The notes below the pieces were generated by a model. The model was not told the origin of the DNA and made no database searches. It was given only the letters and a program-made list of their open reading frames with translations. Shown here piece by piece: positions 29,009 through 37,393 of a DNA stretch of 64,000 nt. The stretch comes from Rothia santali (lineage in GTDB: Bacteria; Actinomycetota; Actinomycetes; Actinomycetales; Micrococcaceae): NCBI RefSeq assembly GCF_024199905.1, contig NZ_JANAFB010000001.1, positions 1 through 64,000 on the forward strand, given 5' to 3'. The position numbers were made by a program, and so were the translations under genes. How positions within the stretch are numbered: the stretch's first letter is position 1; the number at the start of each line of letters is the position of its first letter.

Positions 29009-30598
29009 CTATCTCTCAGGTCGTTCCTTCCCGGGCAGAAGAAACATGCCGACCAGGAGGCTGAGAGCAAGGACCCCGCAGGCCACCCAGATTCCGAGGT
29101 GGAACGCATCGAGGAAGGCTGTCTCAGCCTCGCCGAGAACGGCCGCCGCGGTATCGGCGTCCATCTCGGCCGCGTCCCTGACCGCGGTGAGGGTCTGGGA
29201 GAGAGATTGATCCGCGCTCGCGGGCAGATCGGCGTGGAGGTTCCCGAGGGAAGGTCCGATGCGCGCCCGGTACTCCAGCGAGTACACGGCGCCGAGGACT
29301 GCGATCCCCACGATGGACATGACGCCGCGGATGGTGTTGATCAACCCGGCACCGGACCCGGCGCGAGCATCGTCGATCTCACCCATGGTCAGCGTGGTCG
29401 TCGCGCCCATGGTGATGCCCATGCCCAGACCCGCGGCGCCGAAGGCGATCTCGATCCAGGCCTGGTGGGTGCCGGCCTCGGCGACGCCGAACAGGCCCAA
29501 TCCGAAGGCGAGGAGCAGCGTCGCCCCACTCACGGTCGCTTGGGCGCCGAGGGCCTGCATGAGCCAGCCGGCGACAAGCGCTCCCAGGATGGCGCCGACG
29601 GCGACGGGAAGCATGGACAGGCCGAGTTCCCCGGGTGACTGACCACGGACGAGTTGAATGTAGAACACGAGCAGGAACGTCCCGCCGGTCAGCGCGAAGT
29701 ACGCCAGCGACACGGACAGGGTGCCGGCGGCGAAGGAACGGTGACACAATAGGCCGACGTCGAGCATGGGCGCGAGCCGACGACGCTCGACGACGACGAG
29801 GAGGATGAGGAGGACGAGCCCGAGGGCGACCGTCCCGGCCGTCTCCCATGCCGCCCACCGTCCGGTCTCGCCACCCCGGATAAGACCGAAGACCAACGCG
29901 CCGACGCCCGCGGTGGACAGGAGGATGCCGGCGACGTCGAGCCGAGCCCCGGTGGGCCGCTTCGACTCCGGCGTGGCCTTGGCGATGACGGCGAGGCATG
30001 CGGCGACGATCGGCACGTTGATGAGGAAGACGCTCCACCAGGGGAACCCCTGAACAAGGACCCCACCGAGGACGGGCCCGACGGCGACGGACGCGCCCCC
30101 GACGGCCGACCACACTCCCATCGCGCGAGCCTGGCGGCCCTCGGGGAAGACGTGCTTGATGATCGCGAGCGTCGTGGCCGGCACCACCGAGCCGCCGATG
30201 CCCATGACGACACGCCACGTGACGATCTGGCCCGCCGTAGCGGAGGTCGCCATGAGCGCCGAGCCGAGGAGGAAAACGACGAGGCCCAGGATCAGGACGC
30301 GATTGCGTCCGTACCGGTCCGCGAGGAACCCGGCCGGGAGCAGCAGCGCGGCGTAGAAGATCTCGTAGCCGCTGACCATCCACTGCAGCTGCGCGTTCGA
30401 GGCGTCGAAGTCCTCCTGGATGGTCTGGAGGGCGACGTTGATGATCGAGTAGTCCATCATCACGACGAGATACGCGGTGGCCACGGCGGCCAAGATCCAT
30501 CCGGTGGGGACGGGGGTGCCGATGGGTGCTGGGCCTCCATCGGGCGCTGGGCCACCACTGGTGACATGGGGAGAGCTCGGGTCGGCTTGATCGGACAT
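29009..30598 (-). CDS. DHA2-family (EmrB/QacA-type) multidrug exporter
   Basis: A 529-residue, 14-helix MFS drug:proton antiporter. A Pro/Gly-rich cytoplasmic tail of about 30 residues precedes helix 1, with MDYSIINVAL (motif D1-like, including the conserved Asp). LADRYGRNRVL is loop 2-3 motif A, and GVWSAVGGASVAVGPVLGGVL is motif C of exporters. ATG 30598 was chosen as the first start after the regulatory region. It is divergent from a TetR regulator, with a perfect 16-bp palindrome between them, so it is probably repressed by that protein and induced by its ligand. Confidence 0.9.
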   Translation of the reverse strand: MSDQADPSSPHVTSGGPAPDGGPAPIGTPVPTGWILAAVATAYLVVMMDYSIINVALQTIQEDFDASNAQLQWMVSGYEIFYAALLLPAGFLADRYGRNRVLILGLVVFLLGSALMATSATAGQIVTWRVVMGIGGSVVPATTLAIIKHVFPEGRQARAMGVWSAVGGASVAVGPVLGGVLVQGFPWWSVFLINVPIVAACLAVIAKATPESKRPTGARLDVAGILLSTAGVGALVFGLIRGGETGRWAAWETAGTVALGLVLLILLVVVERRRLAPMLDVGLLCHRSFAAGTLSVSLAYFALTGGTFLLVFYIQLVRGQSPGELGLSMLPVAVGAILGALVAGWLMQALGAQATVSGATLLLAFGLGLFGVAEAGTHQAWIEIAFGAAGLGMGITMGATTTLTMGEIDDARAGSGAGLINTIRGVMSIVGIAVLGAVYSLEYRARIGPSLGNLHADLPASADQSLSQTLTAVRDAAEMDADTAAAVLGEAETAFLDAFHLGIWVACGVLALSLLVGMFLLPGKERPER

Positions 30599-30732
30599 CG
30601 TGATGCGACGCTCCTTCGGCGCTGGTCCTCCGCGAGGGACTAGTAGGACGTGGGTGCAGAACCTTCTCGGACGGGCGAGGGGCGCAGCGGAATGCGCCGG
30701 CTCGCTCGCGTTGAGGGGAGGCTATCATTAAA

Positions 30733-30748
30733 TTAGATGGCCATCTAA
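30733..30748. promoter_or_regulatory. Palindromic operator between exporter and TetR genes
   Basis: TTAGATGGCCATCTAA is a perfect 16-bp palindrome in an AT-rich patch between the two divergent genes. Position and symmetry fit a TetR-family dimer site controlling both promoters. Confidence 0.75.
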
Positions 30749-30876
30749 AAATCTGAGGACGTCGACCGCGAGTCCCGACGGCGCCCCATGTCGGTTGACG
30801 TCCTGCCACCTCCTCGATGGGTAAGCTGAGGGCCGACGAAACGGCCGATGCAGAGTCGAGAGGGGGTGAGGCGCGG

Positions 30877-31584
30877 ATGCCGACTCGCCAACCACGCTCC
30901 GCCGCGACGCGCGACCTCATCCTCGACGCCGCCGCCGGCGAGTTCGCAAGTGCCGGCTACGGCGGCACCTCTCACGCGCGCATCCTCAAGGCGCTGGGCA
31001 AGAGCACGCCGAACTTCATCACCTACCACTTCCCGGCGAAGGCGGACCTCGCCCACGCGGTGCTCTCCCGTCAAGAGGAGCTGCTGCGCGCTGGCGTCGA
31101 CGGCCTGGAGCGGCGGGGGATCCCGGGTCTGGAGGCCCTCGTGGCCATCGTGTTCGTCGTCGTGACCGACGAGGAGAACATGCGAGTCTTCCGAGCCGCC
31201 ATGGCGCTGGAGAGCGACCGCACGGCACCCGCCGGGGGAGGCTCCCAGCCCTGCGCGACGTGGGTGGCGCTGGCGGAGCGTCAGCTGGGCCGGGCGCGGG
31301 AGGCCGGACAGCTGCCCCGGGCTGTGGACCTCGGCGACGAGGCCTGGACGATGGTCTCCGCTCTCTACGGCACCTATCAGCTCGCGGATCGCCTCGGCGC
31401 CTTGGACCGGCTCGCCCACCGTGTGGAGCAGGCGTGGCTCCCGCTGCTCGAGTCCCTCGGCGTCACCGATCCCGCCGCGCTCCTCGCGGCCGGCCGGCGG
31501 CACGCGCGCGAGTACCTCGCGGCCAGGGGCGCGGAGCCCATCCCGGCGACTCCGGAGGATCCCCGCCCAGACCGCGAGGCATGA
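30877..31584 (+). CDS. TetR-family regulator resembling gamma-butyrolactone receptors
   Basis: A 235-residue repressor. The N-terminal HTH covers residues 8-55: RDLILDAAAGEFASAGYGGTS, then ILKALGKSTPNFITYHFPAKADLAHAVLSRQEE. This spacing and the later WVALAERQLGRAREAGQLPRAVD and YGTYQLADRLGALDRLAHRVEQAWLPLL segments parallel ScbR/ArpA-type butyrolactone receptors more than generic TetR proteins. No AfsA-type synthase is nearby. ATG 30877 follows GGGGGTGAGG; an ATG 20 codons earlier lacks a good site. It probably represses the divergent exporter through the palindrome at 30733. Confidence 0.8.
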   Translation: MPTRQPRSAATRDLILDAAAGEFASAGYGGTSHARILKALGKSTPNFITYHFPAKADLAHAVLSRQEELLRAGVDGLERRGIPGLEALVAIVFVVVTDEENMRVFRAAMALESDRTAPAGGGSQPCATWVALAERQLGRAREAGQLPRAVDLGDEAWTMVSALYGTYQLADRLGALDRLAHRVEQAWLPLLESLGVTDPAALLAAGRRHAREYLAARGAEPIPATPEDPRPDREA

Positions 31585-31645
31585 GCCGGCCGGGTCTCAC
31601 CGCCCCGGCGCCCCGCGCCCCCAGACCACCTCAGAAAGCGACCGA

Positions 31646-32890
31646 GTGGACCCCAGCGACCCCAGCATCCAGCGCATCATCACCTCCTACTGGGACCACC
31701 GCGCCGCCGCCTACACCGCCGCCCAGCACCGCACCGAGCGCGAGGAGCTGGACCGCGGCCTCTGGGTGGCGGTGTGGCGCTCGGCCCTGCCCGCCCCGCC
31801 GGCCGACGTCCTGGACCTCGGCACCGGCGGCGGCCACGCGGCGATCCTGCTCGCCGAGCTGGGCTATTCGGTCACCGCCACCGACCTCTCCCACGGCATG
31901 CTGGACCAGGCCCGCGCCCGCGCGGCCGGCCTGGCGGACCCGCCCCGCTTCGCCCTCGACGACGCCGTCCGCCCCACCCAGCCGCACCGCTCCTTCGACG
32001 CCGTCACCAGCCGGTACCTCGCCTGGACCCTCCGGGAGCCCGAGGCCGCCCTGCGCCGCTGGCACCGCCTCCTGCGGCCCGGCGGGACCCTGGCCCTGGT
32101 CGACGCCTCGTGGTTCCCCCGCGGGATCGACGCGAACCCCACCGAGGGCTTCGCCGAGCACTACCGCCCGGAGGTCAGGGAGCACCTGCCGCTGGCCGAG
32201 GCGCAGGGCATCGAGGAGACCGCCGCCGTCCTGGAGCGCGCGGGATTCCGCGACGTCGAACTGACGCCCCTGCGCGAGGTGCTCGAGGCCGACCGGCGCT
32301 GGGGCACGGTCCCCGGCCACGAGCCGCGCCTGCAGCACCTGATCACCGGGCGGGCCCGGCGCTATGGCGTGCGCCGGGCCGGGGCGGGCGACGTCGAGGC
32401 GATGCGCGCTGTCGAGCGGGCCGCGGGGGAGTCCTTCCGCGCCCTGGGCATGGAGCCCGTGGCCGACGACGCGCCGCCGGCCGCGGAGGAGCTGGCGCGT
32501 CACATCGCGGCCGGGCTCGCCTGGGTGGTCGAGGAGGACACGGCTCGGGGACGGGCGGGTGCCGCCGGGTACCTCGTCGCGGAATGGCTCGAGGGGTCAC
32601 TGCACGTCGAGCAGGTCAGCGTGGACCCCGCCCACGGCGGGCTGGGGCTCGGCGAGCTGCTCCTCGAGCGCGCGGACCGGGAGGCCCGGGCTCTGGGGTG
32701 CGGAGAGCTGACCCTGACGACCTTCGCCGAGGTCCCGTGGAACGCGCCGTACTACGAGCGCCTCGGCTTCGAGCGGCTCGACGACGCGCGGGCGGATCCG
32801 GAGCTCCTCCGGATCCGCCGGGCCGAGGCGTCCCACGGACTCGACCGCTGGCCCCGGACGATCATGCGGCGCGCCGCCGACGGGCGATGA
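31646..32890 (+). CDS. Fusion of SAM-dependent methyltransferase and GNAT acetyltransferase
   Basis: A 414-residue two-domain protein. Residues 1-235 are a class I methyltransferase with motif I VLDLGTGGGHAAIL (55-68), the TDLSHGMLDQARARA acidic loop and the RWHRLLRPGGTLALVD block. Residues 240-414 are a GNAT N-acetyltransferase with VEQVSVDPAHGGLGLGELLLERA as the acetyl-CoA motif A and NAPYYERLGFERL as motif B. GTG 31646 is the likely start; its ribosome site is poor. It follows the TetR gene by 61 bp and could be co-transcribed. Both activities on one molecule suggest modification of a small compound, possibly the exporter's substrate. The substrate is unknown. Confidence 0.8.
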   Translation: MDPSDPSIQRIITSYWDHRAAAYTAAQHRTEREELDRGLWVAVWRSALPAPPADVLDLGTGGGHAAILLAELGYSVTATDLSHGMLDQARARAAGLADPPRFALDDAVRPTQPHRSFDAVTSRYLAWTLREPEAALRRWHRLLRPGGTLALVDASWFPRGIDANPTEGFAEHYRPEVREHLPLAEAQGIEETAAVLERAGFRDVELTPLREVLEADRRWGTVPGHEPRLQHLITGRARRYGVRRAGAGDVEAMRAVERAAGESFRALGMEPVADDAPPAAEELARHIAAGLAWVVEEDTARGRAGAAGYLVAEWLEGSLHVEQVSVDPAHGGLGLGELLLERADREARALGCGELTLTTFAEVPWNAPYYERLGFERLDDARADPELLRIRRAEASHGLDRWPRTIMRRAADGR

Positions 32891-32956
32891 GGGCGTGCCG
32901 GGTCTGCTCCGGCCGCCGGGCGGGCCCTTGGGTTGGCCCCACCGCCCTCCAGATGC

Positions 32957-32992
32957 TTGCACCCGTCCCCGCCCTCCGGTAGACACGAGTCA
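32957..32992 (+). promoter_or_regulatory. Leaderless promoter of the AHA1-like gene
   Basis: TTGCAC (32957-32962), a 17-bp spacer and TAGACA (32980-32985) are followed by six bases and ATG 32992. This is the clearest of the five leaderless-type promoters in the window. Confidence 0.65.
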
Positions 32993-33627
32993 TGAGTGAG
33001 ATCCGGATCACCGAGCTGCTGTCAGACTCCGAGCGCCACGTCGCCGAGAAGGAGGAGGCGCACGTCGTCGTCCTCGAGAAGACCTTCGGGGAACCCGCCG
33101 ATGACCTCTGGCGGGCGCTCACCGACCCCGGGCACCTGGCCCGCTGGTTCGGCAGGGTCGAGGGCGACCTGCGCAGCGGCGGCCGCTACCGCCTGGCCGA
33201 CAGCGGCATGGAGGGTGAGGTCCGCACGTGCGAGTCCCCGCGCCACCTCTCGCTGACCTGGGACGACCGGGGCGAGGCCGCGAGCGAGCTGACCCTGGTC
33301 CTGACCGAGGGCCAGGACGGCACCACCCTGACCCTGCGCCACACCGTCGCCGAGAACGAGCACTGGCGGACCTTCGGCCCCGCCGCCGTCGGCGTGGGGT
33401 GGGACGGCGCGCTCACCGCCCTCGCCCTGAGCCTGCGCGGCGACGAGCGCGCCGACCCGTCCCGGATGGCGCGGATCCACGAGACCGAGGACGGCCGCGC
33501 GTTCATCGACGAGTCGGCGCAGGCGTGGGGGCGCGCCCACGTCGCGGCCGGCGCGGACGAGGGCGAGGCGCGGACCGCGGCCCGGCGCACGGCGTCGTTC
33601 TACCGGGGCGAGGAGCAGCCCGGCTGA
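32992..33627 (+). CDS. AHA1/SRPBCC-domain protein
   Basis: A 211-residue protein with the START-like AHA1 (Hsp90 activator homologue) fold. VVVLEKTFGEPADDLWRALTD followed by PGHLARWFG is the standard first strand-helix of the family, and GWDGALTALALSL the C-terminal helix. Bacterial members bind hydrophobic ligands or act as toxin- or stress-related proteins; the function here is unassigned. The C-terminal 45 residues extend beyond the fold. It has no Shine-Dalgarno sequence and is expressed from the promoter abutting its ATG. Confidence 0.82.
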   Translation: MSEIRITELLSDSERHVAEKEEAHVVVLEKTFGEPADDLWRALTDPGHLARWFGRVEGDLRSGGRYRLADSGMEGEVRTCESPRHLSLTWDDRGEAASELTLVLTEGQDGTTLTLRHTVAENEHWRTFGPAAVGVGWDGALTALALSLRGDERADPSRMARIHETEDGRAFIDESAQAWGRAHVAAGADEGEARTAARRTASFYRGEEQPG

Positions 33628-33667
33628 TCCGCCGGCGCGCCCGCAGGTTGACCCGCCGGCTCCGCCC

Positions 33668-35173
33668 CTACAGCGTCCCGGTCATCCGCCGGTACATCGT
33701 CGCCGAGGCGTCGTTGAGGCCGGTGACCTCGACGTCGTGCCCGCCGCGGCCGTACTTCGCCAGCACGGAGTCCAGCGCCGCGACCGTGGAGGCGTCCCAC
33801 ACGTGCGCCTCGCTGAAGTCGATCACCACGCGCGGCGGGTCGCCCGCGTAGTCGAAGCGGTAGTAGAGGTCGTTGGAGGAGGCGAAGAACAGCTCGCCGC
33901 GCACCCGGTAGCGGGCCGTCGACGGCGCGCCCGCGGCGTCGTGCTCCAGCGTCCGCTCCACGCGGGTGAAGCCCGCGACGCGGCGGGCGAACGCGATCAT
34001 CGCCCCCACCGTGCCGACCACCACGCCCAGCGCGAGGTTGTGGGTCAGCACCGTGACCAGCACCGTGGCGACCATGATGAGGTTCTCCGAGCGCGGGATG
34101 CGGCGCAGCGCGCCGAGGCCGATGGAGCGCCAGTCGAACGTGGTGAAGGAGATGTAGACCATCACGGCCACCAGCGCCGCCATGGGGATCGCCGCGACGA
34201 CGTCGTTGAGGGTCACCGCGAGCAGCAGCACGAACGCCCCGGCCGCGAACGCCGAGATCCGGGTGCGGCCCCCGCCGGACTTCACGTTGATCATGGTCTG
34301 CCCGATCATCGCGCAGCCGCCCATGCAGCCGAACAGCCCGGCCACGGTGTTGGCGACGCCGAGCGCCCAGGACTCCCGGGTCTTGTCCGAGTGGGTGTCC
34401 GTGAGGTCGTCCACGAGCTTGGCCGTCAGCAGCGACTCGACCAGCCCCACCAGCGCCATGGCCAGCGCGTAGGGCGCGACGATCGCGAGCGTGTCCAGGC
34501 TGAGCGCGACGTCGGGCAGCCCCGGCACCGGCAGCGCCTCGGGCAGCTCGCCCCGGTCGCCCACGGTGGGGATCCGCGCCCCGGCCAGCACCGCCACCAG
34601 GGTCACGACGACGATCGCCACCAGCGGCGCGGGCACGGCCGTGGTCAGCCGGGGCACCAGGAACACGATCGCCAGCCCCAGCGCCACCAGCGGGTACACG
34701 AGCCACGGGACGCCCAGCAGCTCCGGCAGCTGCGAGGTGAAGATCAGGATCGCCAGCGCGTTGACGAACCCCTTCATGACCGAGCGCGGGATGAAGCGCA
34801 TGAGCCGGGCCGCGCCGACGACCGCGAGCAGGACCTGCACGATCCCGGACAGGATCACCGCCGCGAGGTAGTACTGCACCCCGTGGGTCAGCACCAGCGG
34901 CGCCGCGACTAGCGCGACCGACCCCGCGGCCGCCGAGACCATGGCCGGCCGCCCGCCCAGCACCGCCGTGATCAGCGCGACGATGACGGCACCGAACAGC
35001 CCCATCCGCGGGTCCAGCCCGGTGACGATCGCGAACGCCGTCGCCTCCGGGATGAGGGCCAGCGAGGTCACCAGGCCGGCGAGCAGCTCCACGGAGGTGC
35101 GGCGCGGGCTGCGCAGGGTCGTGAGCACCGACTGCCGCTGCAGCGGCGAGAGCGTCTGGGGGCGGCTGGGCAC
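33668..35173 (-). CDS. SulP-family anion transporter with STAS domain
   Basis: A 501-residue SulP permease with about 12 hydrophobic segments followed by a cytoplasmic STAS domain (about residues 400-490). Family features are LIPEATAFAIVTGLDPRMGLFG in the first helices, FGCMGGCAMIGQTMINVKSGGGRTR near residue 280, and the STAS strand PPRVVIDFSEAHVWDASTVAALD. It transports sulfate, bicarbonate or dicarboxylate; the GGCAMIGQ subgroup is often linked to bicarbonate or unknown anions. GTG 35173 is preceded by GAGGTGA. Confidence 0.92.
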   Translation of the reverse strand: MPSRPQTLSPLQRQSVLTTLRSPRRTSVELLAGLVTSLALIPEATAFAIVTGLDPRMGLFGAVIVALITAVLGGRPAMVSAAAGSVALVAAPLVLTHGVQYYLAAVILSGIVQVLLAVVGAARLMRFIPRSVMKGFVNALAILIFTSQLPELLGVPWLVYPLVALGLAIVFLVPRLTTAVPAPLVAIVVVTLVAVLAGARIPTVGDRGELPEALPVPGLPDVALSLDTLAIVAPYALAMALVGLVESLLTAKLVDDLTDTHSDKTRESWALGVANTVAGLFGCMGGCAMIGQTMINVKSGGGRTRISAFAAGAFVLLLAVTLNDVVAAIPMAALVAVMVYISFTTFDWRSIGLGALRRIPRSENLIMVATVLVTVLTHNLALGVVVGTVGAMIAFARRVAGFTRVERTLEHDAAGAPSTARYRVRGELFFASSNDLYYRFDYAGDPPRVVIDFSEAHVWDASTVAALDSVLAKYGRGGHDVEVTGLNDASATMYRRMTGTL

Positions 35174-35294
35174 GGGTCACCTCGGATGGGATGGGGCGGG
35201 GGAGAACCCCTCCATTAGATACCCGACGCCGCCGCCGGCCAAACGCGGGATACGCTGAACCAGGAGACGACCACCGGATGCGGGAGGGGACACC

Positions 35295-35987
35295 GTGCAG
35301 ATCGAGCGCGCCGGCGCGCAGGCCGGCCGGGACGGCGAGGAGCTGCTGGCCCGGCTGCGCCGCATCGCCGCCGGGCAGGAAGGGGCGCTGCTGCGGATCA
35401 GCCGCCCGGAGCCCACGGTCGCCTTCGGCCGCCGCGACGAGCTCAACCCGGGCTACGCCGCCGCCGCCGCGGCCGTCCGCGCCGCCGGGTTCGCGCCGAT
35501 CGTGCGCAAGGTGGGCGGCCGGGCCGCCGCGTACCACCGGACCTGCCTCATCGTGGACCACCTGCAGCCCGCCCGGGACGCGACGTCGGGCAACCTCGAG
35601 CGCTACCGGGAGTTCGGCGCGCTCTGGGTCCGCGCCCTGGCCGACCTCGGCGTCGAGGCCGGCGTGGGGGAGCTGCCCCGCGAGTACTGCCCCGGGGAGT
35701 TCAGCGTCCACGCCCGCCTGCCGGACGGGAGCAGGACTAAGCTGGTGGGGACGGCGCAGCGCGTCGTCGCCGGCGGGTGGTGGTTCTCGGCCGCCGTCGT
35801 GGTCGGCGGGCGCGAGCCGCTCGCGGAGGTCCTGACCGAGGCGTACGCGCGCCTCGGCCTGGACCTGGACCCGGCGACCGTGGGCTCGGTCGAGCAGGCA
35901 GTGCCCGAGGCCCGCTGGGAGGACGTCGAGGACGCGGTCCTCGCCGAGTACGAGAGGTGGGACGGCCCATGTGCGGACGGTACGTGA
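35295..35987 (+). CDS. Lipoate-protein ligase A-like protein
   Basis: A 230-residue protein with the biotin/lipoate ligase catalytic fold. VAFGRRDELNPGYAAAAAAV and IVRKVGGRAAAYHRTCL correspond to the lipoate-binding strand and the RR(x)GGR(x)xxH motif of LplA/LipB relatives. TKLVGTAQRVVAGGWWFSAAVVV supplies the usual lysine. It could attach lipoate or octanoate, or be one of the diverged homologues with another acyl substrate. GTG 35295 follows GGGAGGGGAC. It overlaps the SRAP gene by 19 bp. Confidence 0.8.
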   Translation: MQIERAGAQAGRDGEELLARLRRIAAGQEGALLRISRPEPTVAFGRRDELNPGYAAAAAAVRAAGFAPIVRKVGGRAAAYHRTCLIVDHLQPARDATSGNLERYREFGALWVRALADLGVEAGVGELPREYCPGEFSVHARLPDGSRTKLVGTAQRVVAGGWWFSAAVVVGGREPLAEVLTEAYARLGLDLDPATVGSVEQAVPEARWEDVEDAVLAEYERWDGPCADGT

Positions 35988-36745
35988 TCGCCAGAGCGGC
36001 GGGGGACCTGCTGGGCGGCGTCGAGCTCGAGGAGGACCTGGACAACTACAACGTGGCCCCGACCCAGACGGTCCCCGTCCTGGTGGACCACGAGGACGAC
36101 GGCGCGTGGCACCGCGAGCTGCACGCCGCCCGCTGGGGCCTGCTGCCGCGCTGGGCCAAGGACGAGTCGTTCTCCTCCCGAGCCTTCAACGCCCGCAGCG
36201 AGACCGTCCTGGAGAAGCCGACCTTCCGCCACGCCGTCAAGGCCCAGCACTGCGCGGTCCCCGCGACCGGCTACTACGAGTGGCTCAAGCACCCCTCCCC
36301 GGAGAAGGGCCGGCCGGCCAAGACCCCGTTCTACGTCCACCCGGAGGACGAGGCGCAGAACATCTACTTCGCCGGACTCTACGAGTGGTGGAAGGTCCCG
36401 GACGGGCCGGAGGCCGGCGGCTGGCTGCTCTCGACCACGATCCTCACCATGGACTCGCCCGGCGAGCGCGAGGCCGAGCTCGCCGAGGAGGGCGCCGCGA
36501 CCCTCTCGGAGCTCTCCCGGCTCCACGACCGCCTGCCCATCCCGCTGGCCTTCACCGGCGCGGACGACGACGCCCTGACCCGCTGGCTGCGCGCCACCGA
36601 CCGCCCCGACGCCGCGGTCGAACGGGTCCGGGAGGGGGCGTACGACGTCGCCGCGACCTGGCGGCTGCGCGAGGTCGGCTCGGAGGTCGGCAACGTCTCG
36701 AACAACGGGCCGGGCCTCATCGAGCCGGCCGGCACGCTCCTCTAG
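35969..36745 (+). CDS. SRAP (HMCES/YedK-type) abasic-site shield protein
   Basis: A 258-residue SOS-response-associated peptidase domain protein that crosslinks to abasic sites in single-stranded DNA. The obligate Met-Cys-Gly-Arg start (MCGRYVIAR) exposes catalytic Cys2 after Met removal. NYNVAPTQTVPVL, FNARSETV (the Asn ligand), GYYEW (Glu) and HDRLPIPL (His) are the conserved residues. Length is slightly above the usual 220-240. It begins 19 bp inside the lipoate-ligase-like gene. Start choice is unambiguous because Cys2 must be second. Confidence 0.93.
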   Translation: MCGRYVIARAAGDLLGGVELEEDLDNYNVAPTQTVPVLVDHEDDGAWHRELHAARWGLLPRWAKDESFSSRAFNARSETVLEKPTFRHAVKAQHCAVPATGYYEWLKHPSPEKGRPAKTPFYVHPEDEAQNIYFAGLYEWWKVPDGPEAGGWLLSTTILTMDSPGEREAELAEEGAATLSELSRLHDRLPIPLAFTGADDDALTRWLRATDRPDAAVERVREGAYDVAATWRLREVGSEVGNVSNNGPGLIEPAGTLL

Positions 36746-36823
36746 CCGCTCGGCGCACGGTCGCGGCGGGTGGGCCGGCTCAGGAGACCTCGCCGCCTCA
36801 GCGGCTCAGCGGACCCCTCCGCC

Positions 36824-37330
36824 TCAGTAGACCTCGTCCGAGTCCGGGAACCACCGGTTGAAGTCGAGCGTCAGGTACAGGGCGAGCGCCGCGGCGTTGT
36901 TCTCGTCGATCCGGAGCGCGACGTCGTCGTACCCGCCGTGGTGCAGCCGGTCGATGGCCACGCGCAGCAGCTGCTCGGCCATGCCCTCCCGGCGCCGCGA
37001 GGAGGCCGTGAAGAGCTCGAAGATGTAGGGCGACTGCGGCAGGCCGTCCCCGCGGCGGGACTCGAGCACCAGGATCGCGGCCACGATGCGCTCGTTCTCG
37101 TCCACGATGACCTGCGAGGCGTCCGCGATCAGCGTCCCGAACTCTCCCGCGAAGAGCTGCTGGATGATCTCCCGGGCCTCCGCCTGGCTGTTGACGGAGC
37201 CGTCGTCGTAGGACATGAAGAACAGTTTGGCCAGGCCCTCCGCGTCGCCGTGGGAGACGGCGCGGGACACGATGGTCAAAGGATGCGTGTTCGCCCAGGT
37301 CTTTCCGATCAGGGTGATCTTTCCGCTCAT
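36824..37330 (-). CDS. GNAT-family N-acetyltransferase
   Basis: A 168-residue GNAT protein. The acetyl-CoA motif is in ELFTASSRRREGMAEQLLRVAIDRL (R/Q-x-x-G-x-A variant), followed by VALRIDENNAAALALYLTLDFNRW, the typical NxxAxxLYxxxGF-like end. Substrate is unknown. ATG 37330 has AGGAGG seven bases upstream. It is a single gene. Confidence 0.85.
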   Translation of the reverse strand: MSGKITLIGKTWANTHPLTIVSRAVSHGDAEGLAKLFFMSYDDGSVNSQAEAREIIQQLFAGEFGTLIADASQVIVDENERIVAAILVLESRRGDGLPQSPYIFELFTASSRRREGMAEQLLRVAIDRLHHGGYDDVALRIDENNAAALALYLTLDFNRWFPDSDEVY

Positions 37331-37393
37331 GGGGACCTCCTACGATGACGACGTGACAGCCCGTGAGGGCAGGGGTGTGCTGCTCGTACCAGT

